Shown: positions 1 to 9,500 of the stretch, in pieces
Numbering within the stretch: the stretch's first letter is position 1
Layout of the letters: every line of letters starts with the position of its first letter
Assembly: GCA_016711405.1 (NCBI GenBank)
Contig: JADJSZ010000028.1
Span: 1 to 64,000, forward strand
Direction of reading: 5' to 3'
Source of the DNA: Candidatus Hadersleviella danica
GTDB lineage: Bacteria > Chloroflexota > Anaerolineae > Promineifilales > Promineifilaceae
DNA: 64,000 nucleotides
Program-made: the position numbers and the translations under genes
Notes under the pieces: model-generated
Told to the model about the DNA's origin: nothing
Seen by the model: only the letters and a program-made list of their open reading frames with translations
Databases searched by the model: none

Positions 1-77
1 GAGGGGATGGCGACAAAGGTGAAGCTCCCTTCTTTCTGGACAATGGCCTCAAATATTTTTTGGTTTGTGTCGCTCAT
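1..77 (-). CDS. 5' end of a CDS running off the left edge, possible DUF1905 protein
   Basis: An ATG on the minus strand at 77 opens a frame that runs without a stop to the window edge. The 25 visible residues start MSDTNQKIFEAIVQKEGSF and continue TFVAIP. The pattern of an acidic, aromatic opening strand followed by F-T-F-V-x-I-P resembles the N-terminus of DUF1905 proteins, but this is a weak match on very little sequence. It lies downstream of, and in the same orientation as, the methylase remnant. Confidence 0.35.
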   Translation of the reverse strand, partial: MSDTNQKIFEAIVQKEGSFTFVAIP

Positions 78-170
78 CTGGATAGTTTCTTGTGGTATCG
101 GTTTGCGTTAACCGCAAAGTGAGCCAGAAAGCCCCTATTCACCCATGCAAGATTAGCACGCTTTTTGCTT

Positions 171-2730
171 TTAACGAGGTGGCTTGAACGCCCTTAATGT
201 TTTCCATGCCTCATCACTGTTTAAATTCAACGGAGATTCTAATGCGTCCTTTGCTTTCGTTCTATTTTCTAAAACAAGTCTTTCCGCTTCATTTGCCTTA
301 TTCGTTAGCGAAACCACCTGATTAATTATTTCTGGTGTAGGTTTGGGAAACTTTATAGTTTTTAGAATTTCCCATTTCACACGAGTTCTGCTAATTCCCG
401 TTGATGTTAGCAACATTTCAGACCTTGATTCGGGAGAGCGTAACAAAAGCCAAGCAATAATTGGGTCTACGCCTTCTTTTGACTTTAATACAGTGTATTC
501 AGATGTGACAACACAACCATCTAATTCGGGCGGCACAATAGCAACGCTTCCATAACTAGCGGCAATATTTGAGATGACTATATCGTTTGTATGAATTCTG
601 TATAAATAGTCATAATTGGTGTCTGATGTAACAATTTCATCGCCTGCTTCTGCAAACCCTTCATACTTAACACGAAGATAGGTAACTAAATCATCTGATG
701 CAGTTGTATCAATAATGTCTTCATCGCTAAATTCCTTCAGCGAAACCAAATCATCAAGACTGACAACTTCAATACCATTTTTAGACCATGTTTCTACCAT
801 ACGCCCAGACTTCATCAAAGCATGATTTAACATCAGACCTGTCCATTGTTGTTCTGTTAGCCTGAACGATATATTTTCATTTCCATTACCAGAAAGAAAT
901 TTCAGGCAATTCTATTCCAGCCTGTTCGATTTCTTCCAGTGCGCTAATACGATTTTCTCTGTCGATTGGTAATGTTCTTTGCCGAGATGCGTCATCAATT
1001 CCCACATATTCACGGGCATACATAAAACTGGTGGTTGAGGCTGAGCTAATGCGGGATTACGTTTCTCTGCAACTAACAAGAGTTTTCTCTTGCTTTTGAT
1101 CTTTGGAAAGCGTCCGAAGGAGAGACAACAGCACGGATAATAAACTTTTGACGAATATAATCTCAAACCACTTGTAAGTTTCGCCGTTGAGGATTCCATC
1201 ATCAATTACTGTTATCAAACGCCCACCTACTTTTAATAAGTCGTGGTAACGTTCAATAAACATTAGACTTTTAGACTGGGCGTTTTCTCCCCAAGCTTTG
1301 TGCCAATTTCGTAGCCATCAAAATTCTTTTTTCCTCTCAGTATTTTTCTTTCATAAGATTTTGCGAATGGGATTTGTCAATACGACATCAAAAAAGCCTT
1401 GCAGTTTAAATACTTTGCGAATTTGAGACTTTTCTTTCACCATGTCAGGTGAATCCGTATCTTTCTAATACTTCTTTATCAAGAACATCAACTTGATAAA
1501 TGCTACTTCCACCATCACCATGTAAATACATATTCAATCTAGCTATTCTGGCTAATGGGGGTTCGCGTCCTACATCAACTCCAAAGATATGATTATTGGC
1601 TATCTGTTTACGGAGTTTGCTTTTTGCGTCATCGTCCAAAGAAGTATTTGCACTAACCTTGTTCCACATATCAGATAAGGCATCGATTAAATAACCACCT
1701 GTCCCACAGCAAGCGTCCAGAACAATATCAGTATGAAAACTTCCATCATCTAGCGGAACATTGACACGTAAGCGAGCCAATTTCACTCCCAATTCAACAA
1801 CACTGCGCGGAGTAAAAAATTGCCCCAAATCTTTACCTCGCATAGTGGCATTAAAGAAGGTTTCAAACAAACGCCCCGTTTAAGTCAATGTCTATATTCC
1901 GAATAAAAAATAAATTCTCAATTCGCCCAACAACGCTACGTATTGTTTCAGGTGAAAGGTTTATTTTTCATCTGCGGAGAAAATTCTTTTCTTTTTCCGC
2001 TTTCAATATCGCTTTTCATGCTATTAATGAAGTTATGAAATTGTATTGTGTCCAATGGGTTTGGCGTATTTTTTTCCTGTTCTTGAATCCAACGCAATGA
2101 AAACTGGACTTCATCAGCAGGAACATCAATGACATTTTCGGCTAAGACATTTGGGGTAATTGTCTCGAATTTTTCTGTCTGACAACAGTTTTAGAAATAT
2201 AACTTTGACAAATTCGGTAAAAGCCGCCGCTTGGCTGATATTATCCTTCTTGTAGATGTGTTGGTGACACCATGCAAAGGCAGAATTTACATCCGCCAGC
2301 GGGTGTTTTTCAAGCTTGTGAAGTTTGCTAATATTGCTTTGCATTTTCGGTTTTGCAAAACTTTTGGGCGTAAGGTAATTTATGAATTTCTCAAATAATT
2401 GATTGCCCTGAACAAAATCTTTGAAACTTAGTTCAAGTAATGGCGCATTAATATCTGATTGAAATAGCCTTGTTTTTGCACCATTTGATAATACAAAATA
2501 TCTGACTGGATTTTTCGTCAACATATTGCCCGTTCAAAAGTTGACACCATCCGCGCCGTGTGCAAAAATATTATTAAAATTTTCATTTGGTGACTTGGAA
2601 TCATAAAACCCATCTGACTTCCCCTAACCTTTTCAAAAATTGGAAAATCTGGGCGATATTGCGCTTCTACTCCCCGCATACCACCTAGTTGTGTAAAAGA
2701 ATCTTTAGGACGAATTTTGACGGTCGTCAT
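171..2730 (-). pseudogene. Type I-like N6-adenine DNA methylase with fused specificity domain, multiply frameshifted
   Basis: Pieces of one protein of about 850 residues are spread over all three minus frames. In order they are: an HSDR_N-like N-terminal part (2730-2518), an LTKNPVRYFVLSNG segment (2524-2126), the methylase core with AdoMet motif DACCGTGG (1870-1445), and a damaged catalytic NPPF near 1375, where two bases appear missing. These are followed by FIERYHDLLKVGGRLITVIDDG (1263 downward), a YAREYVGIDDASRQRTLPID segment recoverable near 1015-950, and an HsdS-like target-recognition domain (833-171). Family knowledge: such fused M-S proteins methylate adenine in a bipartite target, usually with a separate nuclease. 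At least six reading-frame breaks are needed to join the parts. The region is clearly more A+T-rich than the rest and has no CGGCCG hexamer, which suggests horizontal acquisition. Real decay and sequencing error cannot be separated here. No restriction subunit is visible. Confidence 0.8.
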
Positions 2731-2937
2731 ATCCTAAAAATTTTTCAAAAGGCCTTCTGAGAAAAGCCTGTTCGATGGCGTCGTCTTTTTTCGAGTCGGC
2801 TAATTGGCAAAACTGTTTTGATTGACATTGTTTTCACCCTTCGGGGAATTTTTGAATAATTCTTCAGAGCAACGAGCAAAGCGTTAATCTTTAGACAAAC
2901 CAAAAGGGCGTGTCTATTACTCCCCCCTTCTCCCTTT

Positions 2938-4668
2938 TCACTCCCCACCCACCACCCGCACCTCCCCCGCCAGCGGGGCAAGGTGGAACGTTTGCCCAAC
3001 GGCCGTGAATGTCTGCTCTTGCTCGCTCAAATTAAAAGCGACCACAATCTGCTCCTGCTCATTGTGGCGCAGATAAGCATAGGTTTGGGTGGGGGCGTGG
3101 AGATGCACGGCCGTGCGTTCCCCCTCCCACAACACAGGGTGCGCCCTGCGGAACCCAATCAGCCAGCGGTAAAACTCCCGCAAATCCTCGTTTTGCGCCT
3201 CGCCCCAGCGCATCGGTTGGCGGCTCTCTTCCATAATGTGGCGGCCGTCGGGGTACACCACATCCCGCTCCTGCGTCACCCCCACCTCGGTGCCGTAATA
3301 GACCACGGGCGGCCCCGCCAGCGTGAATTGGCACAGGGCGGCCAGCTTCAGGCGGCGCACATCCCCTTTGGTCAGCCACAAAAAGCGGTTCATGTCGTGG
3401 TTATCCAAAAAGGAGGGTAAGCGGTAATCGGTGGGGAAATACGCCTCGTGCTGGCGCAAAAACGACTCAAAGCGGCACACGTCCATCGTCCCAAAAGCAA
3501 AGGTGTCGCGCAGGGCTTGGAGCAAAATGAAGTCGAGACAGCCATCAAAACGGCCGCGATAGCTCAAAATCGCCCCCGGCGTGCTAACCGCCTCGCCAAA
3601 GAGCCACACATGGGGGCGGTCTTGCTTGACGGCCGCGCGAAACGCCGTCCAAAAGTCGTGGCTGGGGCCAAGGGCGTAATCGAGCCGCAACCCATCAAAG
3701 CCAAATTCGCACCAGTGGAGCGCGGCCGAAATTAGGTGCGCCCGCGCCTCGGGCTGGTTGGTGTTGATTTGAGGCAACTCCATCACCCCAAAAAAGGTGT
3801 GGTAATCGTGCGGCCAATCAATCCAATTGTACCAATCGTGGTAGGGGCTATCGGCGTGGGCGAGGGCGTGTTGGAAGGTGGCGTGTTTGTGCCCCCAGTG
3901 GTTGGCCACAAAATCCAGCACAAAGCGCAAGCCGAGGGCGTGCCCTTTGTCGAGCAGTTCGCGCAATTCTTCGGCCGTGCCCAAGCGCGGGTTCACCCCA
4001 AAATAGTCGTAAGCGTGGTAGCCATGATGCGTGTCGTCGGGGAAGAAGGGGTTGAGCCAGATGCAGGTGAAGCCCATCGCGGCGATGTAGTCAAGCCTGT
4101 CAATCATGCCGCGCAGGGTTCCGCCGAAAATGTCGTTGAGGCTGGTGGTGGGGTGGAAGGGGCGGCCGTTTCCCGCATCAAACCTATCGGGGAAAAGCTG
4201 GTATAGCACGGCCGAGGCCACCCAATCGGGCGGCGATGGGTTGCCCACCCAATACGAAAACGTCGCTCCCCCATCGGCGGGGATGGGTTCCCCCTCGTTG
4301 GTCGGGTAAGCCCAAATTTGGTAGCGCACGGTGGTTCCCTCGGGCTGGGGGGGCAGGGTCGCCTCCCAGTATTGCATGTAGCGCCAATTGAGCGGATCCC
4401 ATTGCGTTTTGCTGACCGCAAGGGGGATGATGTGCGGCCGTGGCTCCAAAATGTGGCACTCTACCTTGTCAATGGGCAGTGTCAGTCCCACTGTGGCGGT
4501 CAGCAGGGGCGCATCGGCCGCACGGGGAGCGCGTGGTTCGATTTGGCAGTTGTGCTTGACCCCCGTTTGCCGCTGGCGCACAAACTCCATCCTCTGCTGG
4601 GGCGTGGCCAAATGGCCAAAAATAAATTCGTTCATGTCCCGTTCGGGTTCAAATGTGATGTGGTGCAT
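2938..4668 (-). CDS. GH13 alpha-amylase family glycosidase (neopullulanase/cyclomaltodextrinase-like)
   Basis: 576-residue enzyme predicted to hydrolyse alpha-glucans or maltodextrins. The N-terminal ~130 residues look like a beta-sandwich substrate-binding domain. The (beta/alpha)8 barrel begins at VLYQLFPDRF. The conserved GH13 regions are visible: DFVANHWG (region I), GLRLDYA with the nucleophile Asp (region II), WLFGEAV with the acid/base Glu (region III) and FLDNHDMNRF (region IV). There is no clear signal peptide, so it is probably cytoplasmic. I chose the ATG at 4668; a longer frame to 4773 would translate heptamer repeats. It lies a few kb downstream of a maltose-type ABC transporter, which fits intracellular breakdown of imported maltodextrins. 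Exact specificity (neopullulanase, maltogenic amylase) cannot be told from sequence alone. Confidence 0.9.
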   Translation of the reverse strand: MHHITFEPERDMNEFIFGHLATPQQRMEFVRQRQTGVKHNCQIEPRAPRAADAPLLTATVGLTLPIDKVECHILEPRPHIIPLAVSKTQWDPLNWRYMQYWEATLPPQPEGTTVRYQIWAYPTNEGEPIPADGGATFSYWVGNPSPPDWVASAVLYQLFPDRFDAGNGRPFHPTTSLNDIFGGTLRGMIDRLDYIAAMGFTCIWLNPFFPDDTHHGYHAYDYFGVNPRLGTAEELRELLDKGHALGLRFVLDFVANHWGHKHATFQHALAHADSPYHDWYNWIDWPHDYHTFFGVMELPQINTNQPEARAHLISAALHWCEFGFDGLRLDYALGPSHDFWTAFRAAVKQDRPHVWLFGEAVSTPGAILSYRGRFDGCLDFILLQALRDTFAFGTMDVCRFESFLRQHEAYFPTDYRLPSFLDNHDMNRFLWLTKGDVRRLKLAALCQFTLAGPPVVYYGTEVGVTQERDVVYPDGRHIMEESRQPMRWGEAQNEDLREFYRWLIGFRRAHPVLWEGERTAVHLHAPTQTYAYLRHNEQEQIVVAFNLSEQEQTFTAVGQTFHLAPLAGEVRVVGGE

Positions 4669-4669
4669 G

Positions 4670-4715
4670 TTAATTGTGAATTGTGAATTGTGAATGGGTA
4701 ATTGTGAATTGTGAA
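4670..4715. repeat. Heptamer repeat (ATTGTGA)n
   Basis: Tandem 7-base units (ATTGTGA) with one interruption, lying directly upstream of the amylase start. The complementary units (TTCACAA) recur at about 4998-5028 on the other side of the spacer, so the two tracts could pair. This is one member of the window-wide heptamer repeat class. Confidence 0.85.
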
Positions 4716-4759
4716 TGTTTTTTTTTGAGTGGAGATTTGGGTAGGAGTGAGTTTTTTTA

Positions 4760-4820
4760 GACACGAATTTCACGAATTACACGAATTGAGGCAATTCGTG
4801 TAATTCGTGAAATTCGTGTC
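4760..4820. repeat. Perfect 28-bp inverted repeat built from CACGAATT units
   Basis: Arms at 4760-4787 and 4793-4820 are exact reverse complements around the 5-base loop GAGGC. Each arm contains near-tandem CACGAATT copies. A related single arm (ACACGAATTACACGAATT) occurs near 18374-18396. It sits between two minus-strand genes and could act as a strong RNA hairpin or terminator, but there is no clear T-run on its 3' side. Confidence 0.9.
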
Positions 4821-4877
4821 CGATTTTTTATCTCAGTTGAGGCTTGTATCCACAAGTTTGTCTTTGGTGTGAACAGT

Positions 4878-4957
4878 CCCTCACCCCAGCCCTCTCCCAA
4901 AGGGAGAGGGAGCCTTGGTTCCCCTCTCCCTCTGGGAGAGGGGCTAGGGGTGAGGGG
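4878..4957. repeat. REP-like C-rich palindrome
   Basis: The segment beginning CCCTCACCCCAGCCCTCTCC (4878) is mirrored by the segment ending GGGGCTAGGGGTGAGGGG (to 4957). Each half also contains its own small palindrome (CCCTCTCCC...GGGAGAGGG). Palindromes of this composition are common intergenic repeats in many bacteria. No open reading frame is supported here. Confidence 0.75.
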
Positions 4958-5023
4958 AGCTTTGGCCAACCTTCAACTGACATGAAACATACCCATTAAC
5001 AATTAACCATTCACAATTCACAA

Positions 5024-6682
5024 TTAATTATTCGCGTAGCTAAAGGTGTAGCGTTGGTTGCTGGTGATGTTGGTATGCGTCTCTTCCACGCCGTTGGGCC
5101 AGCGGATGTGGAGTTGGCGCACGGCCGCGTCTCCCAGCCCAAAGTGCAGGATGAGCGTATCGCCCGCGCCGAGGCTGGAGCCTGCTTTGACCTCTTGCAG
5201 GAGGGTACGGCCGTCGCTCAGTTCCAGCGTCACCCGCGCCCCAATCGCATCGCGGTTCACGGAGCCGCCGCCGATGAGTTGGACGGCGATGCGGCCGTTG
5301 TCGTTCGCTTGCCCCGCGTTGTGGTATAGCTCGTAGTTGCCATCAAAATGGCCCACGGCCAAATCCACCCAGCCATCGTTGTCGTAATCGGCATAGGCCA
5401 CGCCAAGGGTACGGCCGCTCTTGTCTAGCCCCGAAACGGGGGGCAAAATGCGCTGGAACCCCCCTTCGCCATCATTTTGGAGGAGAATGTCGGCGGGCAA
5501 TTGCCCATCTGTGCCCAAATAATCGGAGACGGCCAAGTACAAATCTTGCCAGCCGTCGTTGTCGTAATCGAAGAAAACAGCCCCCCAGCCGATGTGGTCA
5601 CGGCCGAGTTGCGCCCCTGTCTCGCCCGCAACATCGGCAAAGGAGCCATCGCCAAGGTTGTGGAGCAGGAACATCGGCCCCGCGTTGGAGAAGTAGAAGT
5701 CGAGGTGGCCGTCGTTGTCGTAATCGGCCGTGGCCAGCCCCATGCCCATCGCCCGCGTGTTGGCTCCTGCTTCTTCACCCACCTCGGTAAAGCACCACCC
5801 CTCACACCCCGCGCCATCGTTGCGCCACAACATGTTGCCAATGGGGTTGATGAATTCATCGTTGACCAAGTAAATGTCGAGGTCGCCGTCGTTGTCGTAA
5901 TCTACAAAAGCGGCCACAAAGCCCGCTCCGCGCACGTCACGGCCGCCCAGCAAGGCCACCGTCACATCGCTAAACGTGCCATCGCCGTTGTTGTGGTAGA
6001 GCGTGTCGCGGTCGCCCTCGGTCGGTCGGCCGCAATCGGGCGAGCAAGACCAGTTGGCAATATACAAATCGAGGTGGCCGTCGTTGTCGTAATCGCCCCA
6101 CGAGGCTGTTTTGCCGTGGCCAAGGTCGGCCGCCAACCCCGCCGTTTCGGTCACGTCCTCAAATCCCTCGCCTGTGTTGCGAAACAGATTGTTTTGGCCG
6201 ATGTTGAGGACGAGGAGGTCGGGACGGCCGTCGTTGTCGTAATCGGCAAAGACAGCCCCACTGCTGACTGCACTGGGCAAGCTCACGTCGGCCGCCCACG
6301 GGTGCAAGCTAAAGCGGCCGTGGCCATTGTTTTGGTACAGCCGATTGGCTCCCGCATGGTCAGTGGTGTACAGGTCGAGCCAGCCGTCGCCGTCTACATC
6401 GCCCCACGCTTGGCCAATGAGCCGCTCTTTGCCCCGCCGCTGGTAAATTAGCCCAGCGGGGATGGTGACGTTGTCGAATAAAAGCCCTTTGCTCAGATAG
6501 GGGGTAGTCGGGGCGAAGGGTTGGCTGGTGCGGGTGGAGAGGGTGGTGGTGGATGAGGGGGAAGGGGAGGAAGCGGCCGTGCTCACCTGCGAAGCCACGA
6601 TAGCCACCAACAACATGGCCAAAATCAACACCCCCATCACCGCTAAAAACCGCTTGTCCGAAGATAAAATTGTTTCGCGCAT
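5024..6682 (-). CDS. FG-GAP/VCBS repeat protein with C-terminal ASPIC/UnbV domain
   Basis: 552 residues. An N-terminal hydrophobic segment (about residues 12-33) serves as signal anchor, followed by a Ser/Thr/Pro-rich stretch. At least eight FG-GAP-type repeats follow, each carrying an Asp-rich DYDNDG-like calcium-binding loop (for example YDNDGRPDLLV, YDNDGHLDLYI, YDNDGDLDIYL). These are expected to fold as a beta-propeller. The last ~85 residues (GARVTLELSDGR to IRWPNGVEETH) match the ASPIC/UnbV domain. Family knowledge: such proteins are secreted or surface-exposed and are often adhesive; the substrate is unknown. The antisense strand carries a long open frame because the Asp-rich repeats read as Val/Ile-rich sequence. 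That frame is not a gene. Confidence 0.85.
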   Translation of the reverse strand: MRETILSSDKRFLAVMGVLILAMLLVAIVASQVSTAASSPSPSSTTTLSTRTSQPFAPTTPYLSKGLLFDNVTIPAGLIYQRRGKERLIGQAWGDVDGDGWLDLYTTDHAGANRLYQNNGHGRFSLHPWAADVSLPSAVSSGAVFADYDNDGRPDLLVLNIGQNNLFRNTGEGFEDVTETAGLAADLGHGKTASWGDYDNDGHLDLYIANWSCSPDCGRPTEGDRDTLYHNNGDGTFSDVTVALLGGRDVRGAGFVAAFVDYDNDGDLDIYLVNDEFINPIGNMLWRNDGAGCEGWCFTEVGEEAGANTRAMGMGLATADYDNDGHLDFYFSNAGPMFLLHNLGDGSFADVAGETGAQLGRDHIGWGAVFFDYDNDGWQDLYLAVSDYLGTDGQLPADILLQNDGEGGFQRILPPVSGLDKSGRTLGVAYADYDNDGWVDLAVGHFDGNYELYHNAGQANDNGRIAVQLIGGGSVNRDAIGARVTLELSDGRTLLQEVKAGSSLGAGDTLILHFGLGDAAVRQLHIRWPNGVEETHTNITSNQRYTFSYANN

Positions 6683-6692
6683 AAACCACCTT

Positions 6693-6773
6693 TAGATAGA
6701 GATAGGAGATAGAGATAGAGGGGAACGTGGTCGGTTAGCTTATCGAGTTTTCTCTATCTCTACACTCTATCTG
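6693..6773. repeat. GAGATA dispersed palindromic element, copy 1
   Basis: About 80 bp. The left arm is made of GAGATAG/ATAGAGATAGAG, the centre begins GGGAACGTGGT, and the right arm is CTCTATCTCTACACTCTATC. The arms are complementary. Other full copies lie at 19231-19312, 34090-34182, 36945-37029 and 45377-45463, with a longer variant at 40434-40551. Confidence 0.85.
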
Positions 6774-6795
6774 GCATACACCATTGTTCAGATAT

Positions 6796-6829
6796 AAAAA
6801 AAGGGTCACACGGTTTAGGCATGACCCTT
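6796..6829 (-). terminator. Intrinsic terminator after the malF-malG unit
   Basis: Arms AAGGGTCA (6801-6808) and TGACCCTT (6822-6829) pair. On the minus strand the stem is followed by a run of T. It lies just past the MalG stop codon. Confidence 0.75.
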
Positions 6830-6875
6830 GGGGAGGGAGTAAGAGAGTAAGAGATGGGGAGATTAGAAATTCGCT

Positions 6876-6901
6876 ACTCAGCACTCAGCACTCAGCACTC
6901 T
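6876..6901. repeat. Heptamer repeat (CTCAGCA)3
   Basis: Three consecutive CTCAGCA units at the 3' end of the MalG gene, another member of the 7-base-period repeat class. Confidence 0.8.
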
Positions 6902-7810
6902 CTACTCTCCCTTCACCGCGCCACTGGTCAACCCACTGACGATGTAATCTTGAACCAAGAGGTAGATGATAATCGTCGGGACTGCGCCCATGAGTGCGCC
7001 TGCGGAAAATACACCCCAGTTTTGGGCAAATTGTTGCCGGGCAAAGATGATGAGACCCACGGCCAGCGTGAATTGCTGGGTGTCTTGGAGCAAAATCTGG
7101 GGCAGGAGGAAGTCGGCCCATGTGCCCACGAAGGTCAGGATGGCGATGATAATCATAATCGGCCGAATGAGGGGCAAAATGACCAGCCAGAAAATCTGCC
7201 AATCCGTCGCCCCGTCAATCTTGGCCGATTCATCCAAAGCGCGGGGAACCGTATCCAAAATGCCCTTCATCAGCCACACGTTAATGCCCAACACCCCGCC
7301 CAAGTAGACCAAAATGAGACCCGCATGGGAGTTTAGCCCAAGTGCTGGAACGACATCGCCAAAATCCTTGAGCAGGAGGAACATGGCCACAATCATTAGT
7401 GAGGAGGGGAATACTTGAAGCAGGAAGGTGACGAGCAAAAGGGTGCGCCGCCCCGCAAAGCGAAAGCGGGAAAACGCATAGGCACTGAGTGCCGTGATGA
7501 AAACCGACAACACCGAGGCGATGGAGGAAACCTTGATGGAATTCAGCATCCAACGGAGATAGGGTTGGGTGGTGTTGGTTAACAAGAACTCGTAATTGCG
7601 GAACGAGGCATTCGGGGGAATGAGTTGGGCTGTCTGCAACGAGTTGCGCGGGTCAATGGAGGCGGAAAAAATCCACACAATGGGGAAAACACAGTAGGCA
7701 ATGACCAAAACGGCGACAGTGTATTGCACAACGCGCCAGACAAGGTGTTGGTTGCGCTTGGATGAAATGAGACTGGTTGGTGGGACGTGGGGGGTGTTTT
7801 GCTTAGACAC
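6902..7810 (-). CDS. malG: Maltose-type ABC transporter permease, MalG family
   Basis: 302-residue inner-membrane permease with about six transmembrane helices. The EAA loop that contacts the ATPase is visible as DESAKIDGATDWQIFWLVILP (about residues 190-210). The gene overlaps the end of malF by 8 bases, so the two are translationally coupled. The operon order in the direction of transcription is binding protein, malF, malG. No MalK ATPase is encoded nearby; a shared ATPase from elsewhere is the usual arrangement in such cases. Substrate maltose/maltodextrin is inferred from family and from the amylase nearby, not proven. Confidence 0.92.
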   Translation of the reverse strand: MSKQNTPHVPPTSLISSKRNQHLVWRVVQYTVAVLVIAYCVFPIVWIFSASIDPRNSLQTAQLIPPNASFRNYEFLLTNTTQPYLRWMLNSIKVSSIASVLSVFITALSAYAFSRFRFAGRRTLLLVTFLLQVFPSSLMIVAMFLLLKDFGDVVPALGLNSHAGLILVYLGGVLGINVWLMKGILDTVPRALDESAKIDGATDWQIFWLVILPLIRPIMIIIAILTFVGTWADFLLPQILLQDTQQFTLAVGLIIFARQQFAQNWGVFSAGALMGAVPTIIIYLLVQDYIVSGLTSGAVKGE

Positions 7811-9358
7811 TTTCAGATACCTCCTCCCAGACGCGGGTAGAGCGGAATTGGATGCCGACGATAATGGCCAAGATGATGAAAATCACGATGGTGATGGCAG
7901 AAGCGTAACCGTAATCGACACCACGGCCGCCGCCAAAGGCCAAGCGGAAGATATACGTAATCAGAATATCCGTATGCCCCGCTGGGGTGGGCGAATTGGG
8001 AATGGGCGGGCCACCTTCGTTGTAAATGTCAATAATCGTGAAATTATTGAAGTTGAAGGCAAACGAGCCAATCAACAACGGCCCTACGGCCACCAACAGC
8101 AGGGGCAGGGTGATATTCATAAAGCGTTGCCACCCATTGGCGCCATCTACTTCGGCCGCTTCGTAAATATCGGAGGGGATGGATTGCAAGGCCCCTGTGC
8201 AAATGAGGAACATGTAGGGGAAGCCCAGCCACAACCCGACAAACAAGATACCTACTTTGGCCCATGTGGGGTCGGTAAACCAATCGGGAGAAGTGCCGAA
8301 CCAATCGTTCATGGTTTGGCTGATAATGCCAAAACTCGGGTTGAGCAACCCGCGCCACACCTGCACACTGATAAAAGCGGGCACAGCATAGGGGATAACC
8401 ATCGCGGATTGGATGATTTTGCGCCCCGGTAGCGACGGGTCATTGAAGATAATGGCCAAGGTCAGCCCCGCCACAAAGGTGATGAGGACAATCATGGCCG
8501 CAAAGACAAATGTCCAGATGAAGACGCGCAGGAAGGGCCACGGAGAGCAGGGCTGTTGTAGAGCCGTTGGAAGTTTTCCCAACCAATGGTCACAAAGAAG
8601 CCGGGGATGAGTTGCTGGCCATCGGGGGAGGTGAAACGGCCGTTTTGGGGCGTGTACTCCACCCCTGTTTGCTGGTCTACCAGCACATCCCGCGCCTCAT
8701 CATATACATAGCGGGGTAGGGCTTTGGCGGCCGAATCCATACTTTGGACGATGATGGCATCATCCACATCCCCAAAGCCAATGGCTCCTAACGTCGAAAG
8801 ATGGCGTAGCGTTTGTCCCCGCGCCAACCGTGTATAGCCGGGAATAGATTCGGGAATGCCATCGGCATCCAGTGGTCCAGCCCCAACTTCCTCAAGGCTT
8901 AATTCCACGCCGGGGCCAACTAAAATCGCCTCGTCACCCGTTTGGGATTGCACCCACAGGATAAACTCCTCGCCCTCTGTCATAAAAGCTGTCCATGAGT
9001 ATGCCCCTTCAGTTTCGGGCACAAAGGTTAGCCTTTCGAGTTGGCTAATGGCCAACCCCTTATTGAGCAAGTTGCCCGTGCCATAATTGGTAAAGGCGGT
9101 GTAGGTGGTGAATACGACAGGGTAAACCACCAACATGAACATGAGTGCCAAACCGGGGCCAAACCAGCGTAGGGCGTATAACTTATCGGACAAAAAGATG
9201 ATGTTAAGGCCAAGGGCAATGAAGCCCATCATCCCAGCGATATAGATATTGCCACCCAGTGCCACGATTTGGTAAATAAACCAAATCGCAAAGGCATCAA
9301 TAAGGGCCAATACACCTAATCGCAAGCCGATTCCCGATAGAGAAGTTGATTGGGTCAT
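7803..9358 (-). CDS. malF: Maltose-type ABC transporter permease, MalF family (one frameshift)
   Basis: 518 residues after correction. The frame is broken near 8534-8536, where a C run (GGG on the plus strand) lacks one base; restoring it joins SPALRGP to FLRVFIWTFVF. The N-terminal half has three membrane helices and a large periplasmic loop with EGAYSWTAFMTEGEEF, typical of the long MalF type. The C-terminal half carries the permease core with EAA loop EAAEVDGANGWQRFMNITLP. The start ATG at 9358 has a GGAGAG Shine-Dalgarno. A terminator hairpin separates it from the upstream binding-protein gene, so it is probably expressed at a lower level than that gene. Confidence 0.9.
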
Positions 9359-9446
9359 CTTTTCTCTCCAAGAGTGTGAAAGAACGTGGGGTTGTAGAGA
9401 GGGGACGTAATTACGAATTACGTATACAAATTGTGTCCTAGTTTAC

Positions 9447-9487
9447 AAAAAAAGGCTAGGAAGATTTTTTTTCTTCCTAGCCTTTTT
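9447..9487 (-). terminator. Intrinsic terminator/attenuator between binding protein and malF
   Basis: A stem formed by AAAGGCTAGGAAGA and TCTTCCTAGCCTTT with an A/T-rich loop, followed on the minus strand by T residues. It lies 14 bases after the binding-protein stop. A partial terminator here is the usual way to make more binding protein than permease. Confidence 0.85.
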
Positions 9488-9500
9488 AGAGGGCTACCTG

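Noticed and set aside
912..1263. Two separate small genes on the minus strand
   Set aside because: Both are frames of the same methylase C-terminal region when read with indels.
5477..6451. 324-residue plus-strand open frame rich in Val/Ile
   Set aside because: It is the antisense of the Asp-rich FG-GAP repeats (DNDG codons read as VVVI) and has no ribosome-binding site or homology.
6876..6901. Antisense small RNA or tRNA fragment at the 3' end of malG
   Set aside because: Only CTCAGCA heptamers; no cloverleaf or promoter.
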